A stretch of DNA of 64,000 nt from Anisakis pegreffii (lineage: Eukaryota; Nematoda; Chromadorea; Rhabditida; Anisakidae). The stretch covers positions 1 to 64,000 of the forward strand of contig JAPYMA010000929.1 in the NCBI GenBank assembly GCA_035041965.1, in the 5' to 3' direction. A program made the translations under genes and the position numbers. Below, piece by piece: positions 15,475-27,335 of this stretch (positions are counted from its first letter, which is position 1; each line of letters opens with the position of its first letter). The notes below the pieces were generated by a model, which saw only the letters and a program-made list of their open reading frames with translations, searched no databases and was not told the DNA's origin.

Positions 15475-18400
15475 TCACTTGTGGTGCTCGTCTTTCCACC
15501 TGTGACGATTTCTTGCCTAAAAATTTCATAAATTATTCCATTTTAGAAATAATGCAGTTGCTAGTTTATTGTTGCTGATAATCACTGAATAAATGATTCT
15601 GCCAGCTAAATTTATTATCGCATTTTCAGCTATGCCCAAACGAACGTATTTACTTGATCTGCGTCGTGCGAGAGGTGCTTTCGTCGCTGTCTCGAATATC
15701 ATTCGTCTTTGGGATACTGGCACGTCAATAACCTCCTCGGCTGTATCATCTCCCGAGTAAACAATTTCTGGCTGGTGTTTCTGTTCAGCGTGCTGCTCGT
15801 TCTTGCTGTCTTTAGCACTCACCTATTATTGAGGGATAATTATTTAGGCGATATATGAAGCATCGGTTTTAGTACAGTTTGTATCCATGACGCTTGTGAA
15901 GCTGGTCGATCGTAAAATTTCAAGGGTCAATATTTAAAAGTTGTGTTTTATAGAAACACTACAATAGTTGCAAAATTTTGAATCAACTGAACATTTGAAA
16001 TCAAACGTACTAATCAAGAAACTTAACGAATGAAGAATAACTTTACTTGCTCATTGGATTCCTTGGATTGCTTAGGTGCTGAATGTGCTTTTACAGTTTT
16101 CTAAAAAAATTATAGATATGAATAAAATACGGATATGGCAGCCTTATTTTTGAAGCCCAGCTTCCTCAGGAAAAAATATTCGGATGACTGTATAAGGTTT
16201 ATCAAAACTGAACAAAAAAATCAAACATATCATTTAGAGGACGAATTCGCATACAAAAATGTACAATAAAATGTTATTGTGACAAACTTATGAAAGCGAT
16301 TCGAAAACAAACACAAGTTTGGAAATTGGGATGATGAAAAGTGAAAAAAGTAAAATGATTGTTGACAGTTAAAAGAAGAAGTGATAAGAATCAAGCAGGA
16401 TTATTACGAACATGTTCAACGACTTTTATAATTTGCTTTTCATGTGGCGCTTGCGTTGGTACTGGTGATAGGGGATGTGGATCACCTGGATGATAGGGAG
16501 CTTGACCCCAGAGCTTGACGAATTGCCGTACATTTTTCACCACTCGTACTGACTGGAACTTATCAGCTGCAGGCTTTGGTGGTACATAGACACGTTGTGG
16601 TGGAGAAAGTGTTGACGACTCAGTGGATGGCGCTTCTTGCGTTGTTGATGAAACATGCTCATTTGGCACTAAACATCTCATTTCATTTCTTTTTTGCAAT
16701 CATCAAATTGAAGTTGCTTGAATCTCTATCGATAATTTCATTGTCTTTATTCATTTATTCACTTTTTAAAGTATTCGTTCATTCGCCTATTAATTCATTT
16801 ATTGCCCACTCATATCGATATATTTTCGACTGGAAAATACCAACTGCTTTTGAATTGGATCTATAAGCTTTCCACAAATCTTTGAAGTTTACCAATACAT
16901 TTTATAAAATTTAGCTTTGACGAAGTTACCTATGAAAGGTTTTCATAACGCCCATTTGCACCTGATATTTTCGAACTATGAACATTTAAAAACATAAGCA
17001 ATACTTCTTCGTTGCATGTAGAACTTACATTGTTCAGGACGACCAACTTCTTTCGCGGTTCCTTTCGCTTCGACTGCCACAATTTGCACTTCTGGGCCTG
17101 ACTTTGTTGCCTTGAATAAATGTGTTTGCATAAGCAAACGTGTATTTTCTACTAATTTGAAAACGGTAACAATCGACAAAACGGCTAGCCTGATTCACAG
17201 TAACTGATTGTTTTGCATACAGTTTAGTTCATGTGTCTCACAAATTATTTGTAGCACACTACTGAACAAAGTATATCTCTCGAATTCAGTGAGTGTTCGT
17301 ATCAATAGATTTGAAAACGTATGATTTTAACACGTTTTAAAACGAAATGAAGAAACTGGACATAACAAATTGAAGACTGGCATACCTTAAGCCACGTTTT
17401 TTCTTTTCCCTTACGAGTCTCAGCCGATATTCTTCCTCGTGGTGGTGTGAAAACACTCAAAAGTTCATTGACGGATCTCTGACTCTCTTCTTCAACAACT
17501 GCCTAGAAGTTCGTCATTGATTAACCAGTGAAAATTCCTTGTTTAACCATAAAATGAAATTATTCACAGCTGCATGAATGTTTCATTTAACGCACACCAC
17601 AGTCGTTTTCGTCTCAAACTATCACTAGGCTTCAGAAAAAAAAACGAGAATATAAAAGGGAATTGAATCAAGAATGACTTAAGACAAATAAATGTGGGAG
17701 GATTCTAAGAATTTTCAATCATATGAGTGGATTGGTTGTGGTGTGTTTTATCGTAAGACGTTAGTAAAACAATGCTGACTGATCACAGAATAGCATCCGT
17801 CAATCAACCACTGAACCAATATATTACTCGATTAAAAACTTACGCGTTCCTCCACTGGTTTTGCTTCCTTCGTGCTTATTGGCTCACGGACTTCCTGTCT
17901 TTTCTTAACCACTGGCTTAACGGCTTCCTGCTTTTTCTGAGAATGCGGTTTTTGATTCAAACGTTACAGTTTATTGCATTTTTATAAATCATTCAAATAA
18001 GATACGTTAGTAATTATTTTTCCTTGTACCTCATCGCACGCTAGAAAAATTTTAGAACATCACTGCCGTCATTGAATTCTGAGTTCACACTATACTTCAT
18101 AAATCTATCATGTTAGTCACCTCATTGATTGTTCCATTAACAGAATGAGCAATGCAGCAGCACATTATTCAACAATAAGTGCATCCAATTTTAGAGTACA
18201 ATTTAAAAATATATCAAAAGCTTTGTTTTATTGCAGTGGTTTCAAGCTCAATATGAAATACAGTCATCCATACCTTTTCGTGTTGACGGTAGTCTTGTTC
18301 GTTCATATAATCAATCACTGGTGGGTGTCTACGGGAACTGGGTAACTTTGCACCCTTCGTGTCCTCCTTCTCGAACACTGACTTCAAGTTCCGAACACCT

Positions 18401-21400
18401 GGTGCTCCACTAACCTCACCTTTGAGTGAAGATTCTTTGTTTGGCTCGAATGTTCCTGGAAAGTGTCTCCTCGTGTCCTACTAAATTAATCACTCATTCT
18501 GCGCTATCCAAATTGCTCGTTTTCAAATGACTTATTCAGAATTCGGTGAGCGATGTAGAATTGAATTAAGTATACCACTTTTTGTCGATCCGATACTATC
18601 TCTCTTCACACTAATCGCGCGATATGAAGATTTCGACGATCTTCTGGATTGCCTTTCCTCAAATAAAACTCTCATTGCCAAAATAAGTTATCAGGCCTTA
18701 AATTATCGAAATGAACTGATATGGCTTAATTATTTGGATGTTTGATGAACTCATCGGACTCTTGAATTCGATCGAATTGACAGCTTGAATCAACACTTAG
18801 TTCAGAATTATTCTAATTTTCATATCTTCACTTCATCTGACGTTTAGGACATCCATTTAGAATTGAATAACAACTCAACTTTCATCACATACCAGAGCAG
18901 GCCCACTTTTTGTCGATTCTTCGTCCGCAACTGAAGCGTAATCTTTTGTAACCTCATCAACTGAAATATTGAGTTGCTCTAGATAAACAACACTGAATTT
19001 TAAGCTCATCGTTTTATTAGGCTTACTAATTTAAAACGATGACCATCTTGAAAGGTCACATCTTGAACATTCGTGAATGAATGCAAACGATTCTGTGAAC
19101 TGTCCTCCGCCACTTATTCATTCAAATTCAATATCGTTAAGAGGAAGGCGATGAAATGTCATCGATGAATATTTGTGAATCAACAACTCTCACTTTTCTC
19201 CAACTTTCTATTCAGAAACACATTTACAATCAATTCCGAAGACTTCTTTTAACGAGACAAAAAGCTTTTTTGAATGAGCCGCTTGTTCCACACGAGACAT
19301 TTTTTTTGAGGTATTAATTTTCGAAAATGCTTGAATATGCATACTCACAGCGTCAGTGTCAGTCGCCTTGTCATTCTATTTTAATTAGAAACAATGAAAT
19401 TCTCATAAGCTTCACACTTACGCGGTTTCGTTCCAGCAAATACAGCATCTTCAAATTCTTCATGTTCATAGTGTTCCTGCTCGTTTTTCGATGCTCCTTC
19501 ATTCTCTTCTTCATTCTCAGTTTCCTCAATATCAATCTTGAAATCCGGCTCCTCTATTGCCTCTGTACCTCTTCTCACCTTCAGTTATTTGTTCAGTCAC
19601 ATATATGTAAGCATAAGGCATGCATTTATGTTGACGTATATGCAGTTATAGATACTCTACTGAAAAAAGTAGGCTCCGCCAATCGCTAATTCGCTTAAAT
19701 TTTTTCCCTGGAAATAGTCCGCTAGTAGTGCCGCTGACAAAATAGTAGCGAAATCTTCTCCCTAAAAGTGGAGCTAATCAAAAAATAGCGGTAGTTTTCG
19801 CTAAAACACTAATCAGCAATGTTAGTCCGCTAATCGCTACTTTCAAATCTTCCCTCAAAATTTGCAGTCGAGCTGCAGATTTGACCGGGAAAAAACACTA
19901 CAATTAATATGCCACTATTCAGTTCGAAATTTTGATTTAACAGTAAAAAATCATTGTAACAATAAACACCAATCAGTACTAAAATCATAATTCAGTAACA
20001 GAAAATGAAACGCTGACCATGTCGTCTGAGAGTCCGGTTCGTTTGGCTCTTATCATATCCCTTCGTAACGAGAAAGGAAATGCAGAAAACTTTACTGCAT
20101 TGTTATTTAAGTTATTTATTAAAAAACTCAGTTGACATGCTAGTGGTATTTACAGCGAGCATTCCAGGCATGATTGAAAGTCCAACTCTGACCCGTTAGG
20201 ACAACTACGAGAACAATAAATTCGAGTTTATCACGTGTCAGTGCTAGAGTGTAAATATGTGTTTTAAATATCTTGATGTTGAGAAGAATAAGAATACTCT
20301 TGCAGAGAAGAAGTAGTGAGTTAGCGGAAGTACGCTAAAAGTAGATCGCGAATGTGTTAACGAAAGAAAGTAGCGCAAGTTATCGCTATTTTATGTCGTT
20401 AGGAAATTATTGTGGCAAAAGTTATCGACTCAAATTTCCGCTCTATTAGAAAGTTATCGAGCTGTTGCAGAACCAAAAAGTGGCTCCGCTAGTTACGAAA
20501 TAGCGAATAGCGTGCTATTGCCCACAATTCTGAAGACGTATTGAGAAAATTTTTCAATGTGAGTATCATTATAATATAAGTGACGTTAGAAAATGGAAAA
20601 TAACCTGGCTTTTTTCATACTCCCAAAAATTTTCTGCTGTATGCGGTTGTGTTTCGTCTTCGTTTACTTCTTCCTGCCCCTAAAACACCTTCATGAAATC
20701 ATTCTGATGAAACTGAATGTCATTCATGCCTTCAATCAAGCTTAAGAGAATAATCGTAACTTTCAACGTTGCATTGGTGAATCAATTCAATGGAAACAAA
20801 CGATATTTCAATGGATCCTTATATATTGCTGATCATTTCAAAATTATGAAGAAATCACTAATCACGCTCAGTTGTTAACTAATCATTTGATTACATTATC
20901 TCACCGAACTAGCTCAGGTAAATAGTAGTAATATGAAGTTGCACTCGTTCAGTGCTGGGATCGATTAGCAGAATAAGAATGAACTTACGTCGCCAATGTG
21001 AACATCCTCCTCAATATATTTTTCTTGTCCATAGTCGTCGAGTGCATCATCTGCTTTGACCTCATCCTGAATTATTCATTTCTGTGAGTCGACAGTATTC
21101 TTCTTCTCATTACTGCACTTCATATGCATGCAACTGGATGTGTGCTGCTTTAAGAAAAACGATGCAAAGTGTTTTGTTATGAAAATAATTGAGCAATGGG
21201 GGACTTTACGATCAAGAGCAAATCTTGAATTACGAAAATAGGCTTGAAAATGAGGGGAGGGAAATTAATATGTCAAATATTCCCTCATTTTATCATGCGA
21301 TTTTTATGTTAGTCTATTTTTTCGTTTGAAGAACATGCCGAATACTTCAAAACTTTGTAAGCATCTAGGGCAAGCATCGGCAACCCCCGGCCCGCTGGCC

Positions 21401-23262
21401 AGAATTGACCCGCCGACAATAATTGCGTTTTTTTTTTGATAAATGTGGTAATACTGAGGCGCATTTTCATGTCGTTTGATGATCACAAGAACAAAGAGTT
21501 TGCTATCAAGTCAGAAGTGACGCAAAACTACACGACCATGAACTAACTTTGAACATTTCTATGTCTCCCCTCAGTATTTTAGTTTGAAATACAAAGTGTA
21601 AAACGGTTTTCTAAACATATCCTATTGGTGACATTAACGGATGTTTGTACAATAATACTTTGACTGGTGACAAGAACTTACCTCTTCGTCACTTTCTGAG
21701 TTACGTTGTTCCAATTCTTCATGCTTAAAAAATTGTCAGCGTTTTATCATGTTGCTAAGTATGAAATAAGCTTACATTATTTTTTTAGCCCGTTCAATGT
21801 TCAGCTGAATTGCATAAGGATATTTTGTTATCTGATTCAATATGTTCATTGCTAATTTATTGAATAACCAATTTGATGTGCAAAAATCTTATTGAGCTAT
21901 TGATGAAGTAATTTTTGTAAGAAAATTGTAGCAAGCTATTATTTCATAGCGATAAGTAATTATTCACAATATTTATCCTCAAACGCATCACATGAGTAAT
22001 CTTATAATGTTTTATAAGGAGAATTGAATAAGTGATCAGGAAGCAATTCTTCTGTACTCATTGGGTTTTCTTCTCTCACTAAACATATCCTAGTGATGAT
22101 AAGTATAATTATTTTCTGATCTAATCCTCTTCTTTTGCATACCACCTAAGCATATATTAACTTTCGATATTTTCAGCACTTTTGAAAAACTTAATATCGA
22201 CCACAAAAACAATCAGCAAATTCCACCCCAAACTGAACTTCGAACCTTTGTGACTGACTCCTCCTCACTATTGCTAAGTTCATCTGTATATCTGTGCTCC
22301 ATCTGCTCTTCTTCAGCCTTTTCACTTTCGGACGCTGTGTGTTCATCAACTTCTGTTGACATCATTTGCATTTCCTCAAAACAGTGCTCTGTCTTGATGC
22401 ACTTGCAAATAAAACAGCTCAATGAAAAATCAAATGCAAACCACCAGATGAAGTTTTTTTGCGGGTGAATCGACTTTCATCTTTTTCTTGATTTACTACT
22501 CACAAACTACACACATTCTTTCGCTTATGAGAACAATAATTCTTTAAAGAAGAGTTTTAATGAAATAAATATGCAAATCCATTTTCAAACTGAAAGAAAA
22601 CTAATGGAATCGAACAAACATTTAATGGAAATAGCTGATGAATTCTATTCGAAGTTCGATAAATATTTTAATTAGGGAAGGAATAGTAATCGAGTAACCT
22701 TCAGATGCTCGTATTCATCAGCATCTTGTAAATTAGCATCACTTCCTTCCTCACTTTTCCTCACGCTTCCTTCTTTTTCAGAATGTTCACTACCCTTTTC
22801 TGAAATAGAAACAAATATTGCTTCAAATAATTTTCTGAAAGCTCAATCAGCAAACGCATTTCTTAACATACTTGCATATGTTGATGAAGGTGTTTGCAGT
22901 TTAAAAATAAATACTTTCTGCAATCCAATAAATGTTTACACTTTCAGCTCATTACCATTCTTGTGCAAATGAACTAAGTTTCTTTTAAACTGTGTTTGAA
23001 TCGCATTGTATCTGATATCAATGCCTTTATTGAATTGATTACAGTTATGATTAAGAAGATCTTCAATTCTACCACTTAGTTGAATCTCACCTTCGGCGGT
23101 TTCATCTTGTTTAGATGTGCTTCTTCCTTTCACTTCAGGTAGACTTATGGGTGCCGAAAAGATTAGATCCATCAAATCTGCAAAAACGCCTCTGCGCATA
23201 ATTCCTCGGAGATTGTCTCTTACTTTCATATGAGATAACTTACGGTGCACATGTGCCACCAT
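15475..23262 (-). CDS. Unrecognised 669-aa charged protein, 16 exons
   Basis: Exons on the minus strand: 23262-22956, 22799-22699, 22401-22246, 21723-21682, 21066-20989, 20679-20605, 19578-19422, 18960-18893, 18477-18274, 17936-17844, 17502-17386, 17110-17029, 16668-16412, 16100-16047, 15822-15646, 15516-15475. Every junction is in phase, and the sum is exactly 670 codons with stop. I do not recognise the family. The first about 100 residues are mixed and probably helical. Residues of about 103-320 are strongly acidic (runs such as EETENEEENE). The rest is rich in Lys, Pro, Ser and Gln, with NLKSVFEKED and FVKLWGQAPYHP as the most distinctive words, and it ends in a basic tail (RRRSSKYARNRHRW). 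No signal peptide or membrane segment is seen. Several introns use GTTCGT donors and AAG acceptors. Exon 1 could hide an in-frame intron (see findings). It is most likely an intrinsically disordered nuclear or cytoskeletal protein; that is inference. Confidence 0.8.
19664..20525. repeat. Intronic repeat with many TAGCG/CGCTA subrepeats
   Basis: This fills most of the intron between exons 20679-20605 and 19578-19422. It is densely seeded with GCTAATCGCTA, TAGCGA, AGCGGAAG and related words in both orientations. A longer direct match joins the ends: AAGTAGGCTCCGC near 19669 and AAGTGGCTCCGC near 20487. The centre (about 19900-20280) lacks them. This pattern, with sub-terminal repeats on both sides of a plain core, is typical of non-autonomous DNA transposons, but no clean terminal inverted repeat was found and no transposase is present. 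Confidence 0.55.
21368..21425. mobile_element. hAT-like element terminus (fragment)
   Basis: A GC-rich island in AT-rich intronic DNA reads CATCGGCAACCCCCGGCCCG followed by CTGGCC. It resembles the conserved ends of hAT-superfamily non-autonomous elements (GGCAACC...CGGCCCGCGGGCC type). Only one end is obvious, and the partner terminus was not located. It lies between exons 21723-21682 and 21066-20989 of the 669-aa gene. Confidence 0.45.
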
Positions 23263-23616
23263 TATGAATTGAAAATTAGTTATTTGAAGTATTATCAGTG
23301 AACAGTATTCAGCGCTGTCCTATGAAAAAAAAATGCTCGTTTTGTTCATTCTAATGAATGCATCCTTGATTCTGAATTCGCTTGATAGTGGAAATGAAAA
23401 ACCAACCATCATTCGCAGCCATCTCGAGATGATGATACCTGAAATTATTCGAACTTTTAAGTAATTGAAAAAAAATCTCCTTTGAGTCGAATATCATCGT
23501 TTGGTTTAATCGCATTATATCTATTGTAGCAACACAGCGCTGATTTTTGCATGGACCGCGTCGCATGCTGATGATTATTTGATGTATAATAACGATAACC
23601 GTAACGGAACTATTTA

Positions 23617-23811
23617 TTTATTCATTTGTTGAAAGGATCGGCACCATTTCAGCGTTCACCAGCATCGTCAAGACCGGATGAAACTTGGGGAATGTGCACA
23701 CCAGCTATTCAGATATAGGTGAATATTCCATGCTTTAGCCTTTCGTACTCGTTCTGATGATAATAACGTTAAACGTTGAAATGGTGACGATCCCTTGAAT
23801 AAACAAATAAA
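23617..23811. mobile_element. 195-bp MITE-like inverted-repeat element
   Basis: The 40-bp ends are inverted repeats: 23617-23656 matches the reverse complement of 23772-23811 at 33 of 40 positions by hand alignment, with the shared core CACCATTTCARCGTT. The interior has no coding frame of note. Size and structure fit a non-autonomous DNA transposon. It lies just upstream of the 669-aa gene start on the minus strand. Confidence 0.75.
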
Positions 23812-24566
23812 GATTCATTTTTCGGTTGCTGGTTTTCAGTATTAATATAAAATATAAATTATTCAGCGTGGGCTGTCACCACATTCGTCTGGAGAGGATA
23901 TTAGTTATCATGGAAATTGGGCGATCCACGCGTTTTCAGACCGAATTCTCAATATTTTCGTTCTGTTTATCAAATTCTATTGGACATCAAAACAAACGTG
24001 TTCAACCAGATATAGGTGAGGTATATGTAAGTACTGGTGAAAATAGAAGTGGAAATGAGAATGCATTGGCACAAAATCAGTCTTTCCCAGTGCCATGATT
24101 CTATTTCCAGAATAATTTAACATCGAATCTAGCAACGAAAATCAACTGCCAGATATGTAGTGCACCGAAGGTAGGAGTATAAGTATGCTTGCACAGTGAG
24201 ATTAAACAACTGGCAAATGAATGAAGATTTCAGAAGCAATCTTTTTGAAGGTCAGGTGCCAGTTTACTTTTACTCTTAGACTGATCTGTAATTTCAACGC
24301 GAAACATTCGAATATCATTTAGACTATCGCTTGTTAACAATACGAAACATTCCACAAGGAAGTTTTTTCGAAGCATCAGTAAGTGAACATGAAGACTGAA
24401 GATTATTGAATGCTCTTTAAGATGATCAGCCATGTTATCAGTGCTATGTTTGATATGATCATAAAACTAAGGAAAGGAAAAAGTCATCTTTAACCAATAT
24501 AGCAACAGTGATACTCTTCCACGGCGAAGATTCTTAGTTTAATCGTAAAGTTTCATTTCGAACTCA

Positions 24567-24662
<96 letters not shown>

Positions 24663-27335
24663 AAAATGCAAAACGAAACTGCTCGATCTTAATTCCAGAC
24701 GTTATGAAAATTGAATTCTAATTCTAATTCAGATGCTCGATTTCATTTCAGTATCACAGTTTGCTGACATTTCGCATGAACATTGCGATTTTATAGTCAG
24801 TTCATTAATGGAACATCACTGCAGTTAACGATGAAAAAGCTGTGTCTTTTTAGAAATTGAAAAATGAGTGATAACTTCTCGTAATTTATTGGTGTGTTCT
24901 AAGCAGAAACTGTGTGCTTTGAAAATGTTTCGCGTTCGATGACTGAATAACGCTTGATTTATTATCATTTGCTTTACAATGAGATTTGATCGACTTTCAG
25001 CATCCTTTAAACATGGAAATGAACAAAGCATTTCAAGTACAACATATCAATAGAAGAGTACGATGAGTATTATAAGACACAGGGAAAATAGTCATAAAAA
25101 TAATCACATAGCAATTTAAGATATTGGTAGCAGTTTCCAGTCACAGCATCATGTGAACACAATTCAACAAGCTGAAATCGAATCGGTGCCCTCCAATCTA
25201 TCAATTTAATCTTATAACAAATCTTATCAATTTTTAGAGTATGAATTTGAAACCTTTTCATCTCGAGCGTTCTGTGCTTTTTCGGTTTTTCGCAACAACT
25301 CACTTGAATCATGCAATTAATGTGACCTAAATCTTGAAACATTTGTAAATGACATATACATTGATGCAAAATTGAAACTGAGTTGATAGTACAGGTTTAG
25401 AAATGACTGAGCTATTCAATACTGTACTAGATTGGGGCACAAATAGGATCGAACAAATATAATTAGCAAAACTATCACTTTAAAAGCATTCAGAAAAGTG
25501 CTAAAATTAGATTGAAACTATCACATCACTGGCAACCGTTTGAAGCACAATAAGGTTTGATAATCGAATATCAACACACAATTGTTGCTATATCACATAA
25601 AATATGATAGTGATAATAATGGTGATAACACTTTAAGATAGAAAGCACACCTATAAATGCACATGATGTACATGCAAAAATGGGTCTATCACTTGTTGCT
25701 GATGCAAGAGAAAAGAATAGTGCAGAAGACGATTGGAGTAGCCGTAGTTGGCACGCTTAAGGAATTGAAGCAGTCGGAAAGAATGTTCAGGGATTATCGA
25801 TGCTGATCACTCCACCATTATTATTATCATTCTCGATTCTTTCGTTGGTTCTGATCAAATTGTTATACCTGTTCTGATTCATTCATTGTTAGCACTTACA
25901 TGTGGTTCCACCACATTACTGTCTCGCTTGTAATGACGTTACGCGAAACTGATGCCGAAACTCACCAAAATCTCATCATCAACTGTTGAAGACGATGAAC
26001 AACCAAAATTTTCATCCCACACAAGGTGAAAGAATCTTCCAAACATCTGGATAAAACTCATTAGAAGATTGAATCATCATTAGGTTACAACTGTTTCAAC
26101 GAGACTATTACTAAGCATGACCATTAATCAGTTGAATATTATAATTTGAAGATCGGAGCTTCTCAACGTTCTACTTTACATCAAATCTAATGTTTGATCG
26201 ATCGCTCAAAATCGCCAGTAATATGTGCGTTTGTTAAAGAGTTTCAAAAGCGTACATTCTGAATGGAAATAAACTTTTTCAGCAAAAAAAAAAAATTGAT
26301 CTGTTTTTCGAGCAGTAACCGTTCGAAACGTCAACGTTACCAGACGAACTTTGATAAGATATGACACGTTTGATGATAGCATTATTAATGTGCACTTACG
26401 ATCACATTTCTCCTTTTTCACTGTCAATGTTATCATACTCTTTCCAAATCCTACCTCATTATTTCGTTCAACGCCTTTCTGTACTCTTTATTGTTCTTTT
26501 ATTTCATTTATGGGCAATGTTCATGCTTTCGAAAAACTTCATGATGAATTTTCAGATTTCATGTTGATAGACCATAAAATTTATATATTTGATTTCCTTT
26601 GTCCGCCTCAATAAAAGAAACCAATGCCAAAGTCCGTCGTATACGGTGCTTTTTTAAAATAATTCTGTTTTGTGATTCAGTAACCGATCTGTGAAGTTGT
26701 TTTACGTCGACATCAATTCGAATTTTCGCAGATAAACAATTCAAGCAAGTAGAATTGCACCAAGTATGGCAGGTATGTAAGGTCGGTGTGCGAAGTTGAT
26801 GCTTTCAGATTGCTGAATTTCGATAGCGAATATCTTTGGCAACATTTGAGGCGAACGAACATAACACAAGAATGTTAACTGCGTCAAACAAAATGCAAAA
26901 CAGCACAACCAAGTGATGAATCTTTATCAACGTACGCATTTAAATAACGCAATAAACCGAAAGATTCACTTTCAAAACGAACCAACAGAAATGCACAAGC
27001 TGTTTTTTGAAATGCTTGAGCTAACTAAATATAGGTGCCATTAAAATCGTTTGCAATTTTCGAAGGTGAAAAAAGAATGCTCAAACAAATCATTTGTTGT
27101 TTGTTTCCTTGCTAGGAATTGAAGAACGTAGATTCGTTTACGCAAATAAATTCGAGGTTTGTAACATTATAAGCAATTGTACTAAAAAACATATTACATA
27201 CATATCGAAAGGTTTTTCATTGCAACTGATGTAACTTTAAACAAAACATATACAAATTGCAGGATGGTTATTGTGACATGGTAATTTTAAATGCTAAAAA
27301 TGGCAGTAAACAAGCAAAAATCCATGGCTAAGCAC
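23812..27335 (-). other. Gap between genes with unchained exon-like pieces
   Basis: No complete gene could be built. On the minus strand, ATG 26046 follows a TTTATCCAG acceptor and gives MFGRFFHLVWDENFG... to a donor at 25965. A 27-nt in-phase exon at 25926-25900 could follow. Further coding-looking minus frames lie at about 25799-25690, 25250-25076, 24995-24828 and 24433-24230, but their phases do not join. They may be parts of a gene, decayed exons or chance. The rest is AT-rich, including the second (AT)n tract and an A-run at about 26285. Confidence 0.3.
24573..24660. repeat. Second (AT)n microsatellite
   Basis: An uninterrupted alternating AT tract of about 88 bp. Unlike the tract at 7303-7714, its flanks are not inverted copies of each other. 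That makes it a useful internal control: a long AT tract in this assembly does not automatically come with a palindrome. Confidence 0.95.

Noticed and set aside
16576..16866. Plus-strand frames over the 669-aa gene, for example at 16576, 18231, 19327 and 22250
   Set aside because: They are shadows of minus-strand exons that are supported by splice sites and phase.
23178..23262. N-terminus of the 669-aa protein as a FOP/LisH or BOD1/Shg1 domain
   Set aside because: Only a loose hydrophobic pattern (VRDNLRGIMRRGVFADLMDLI cut to a short helix) is shared; key family residues could not be matched.
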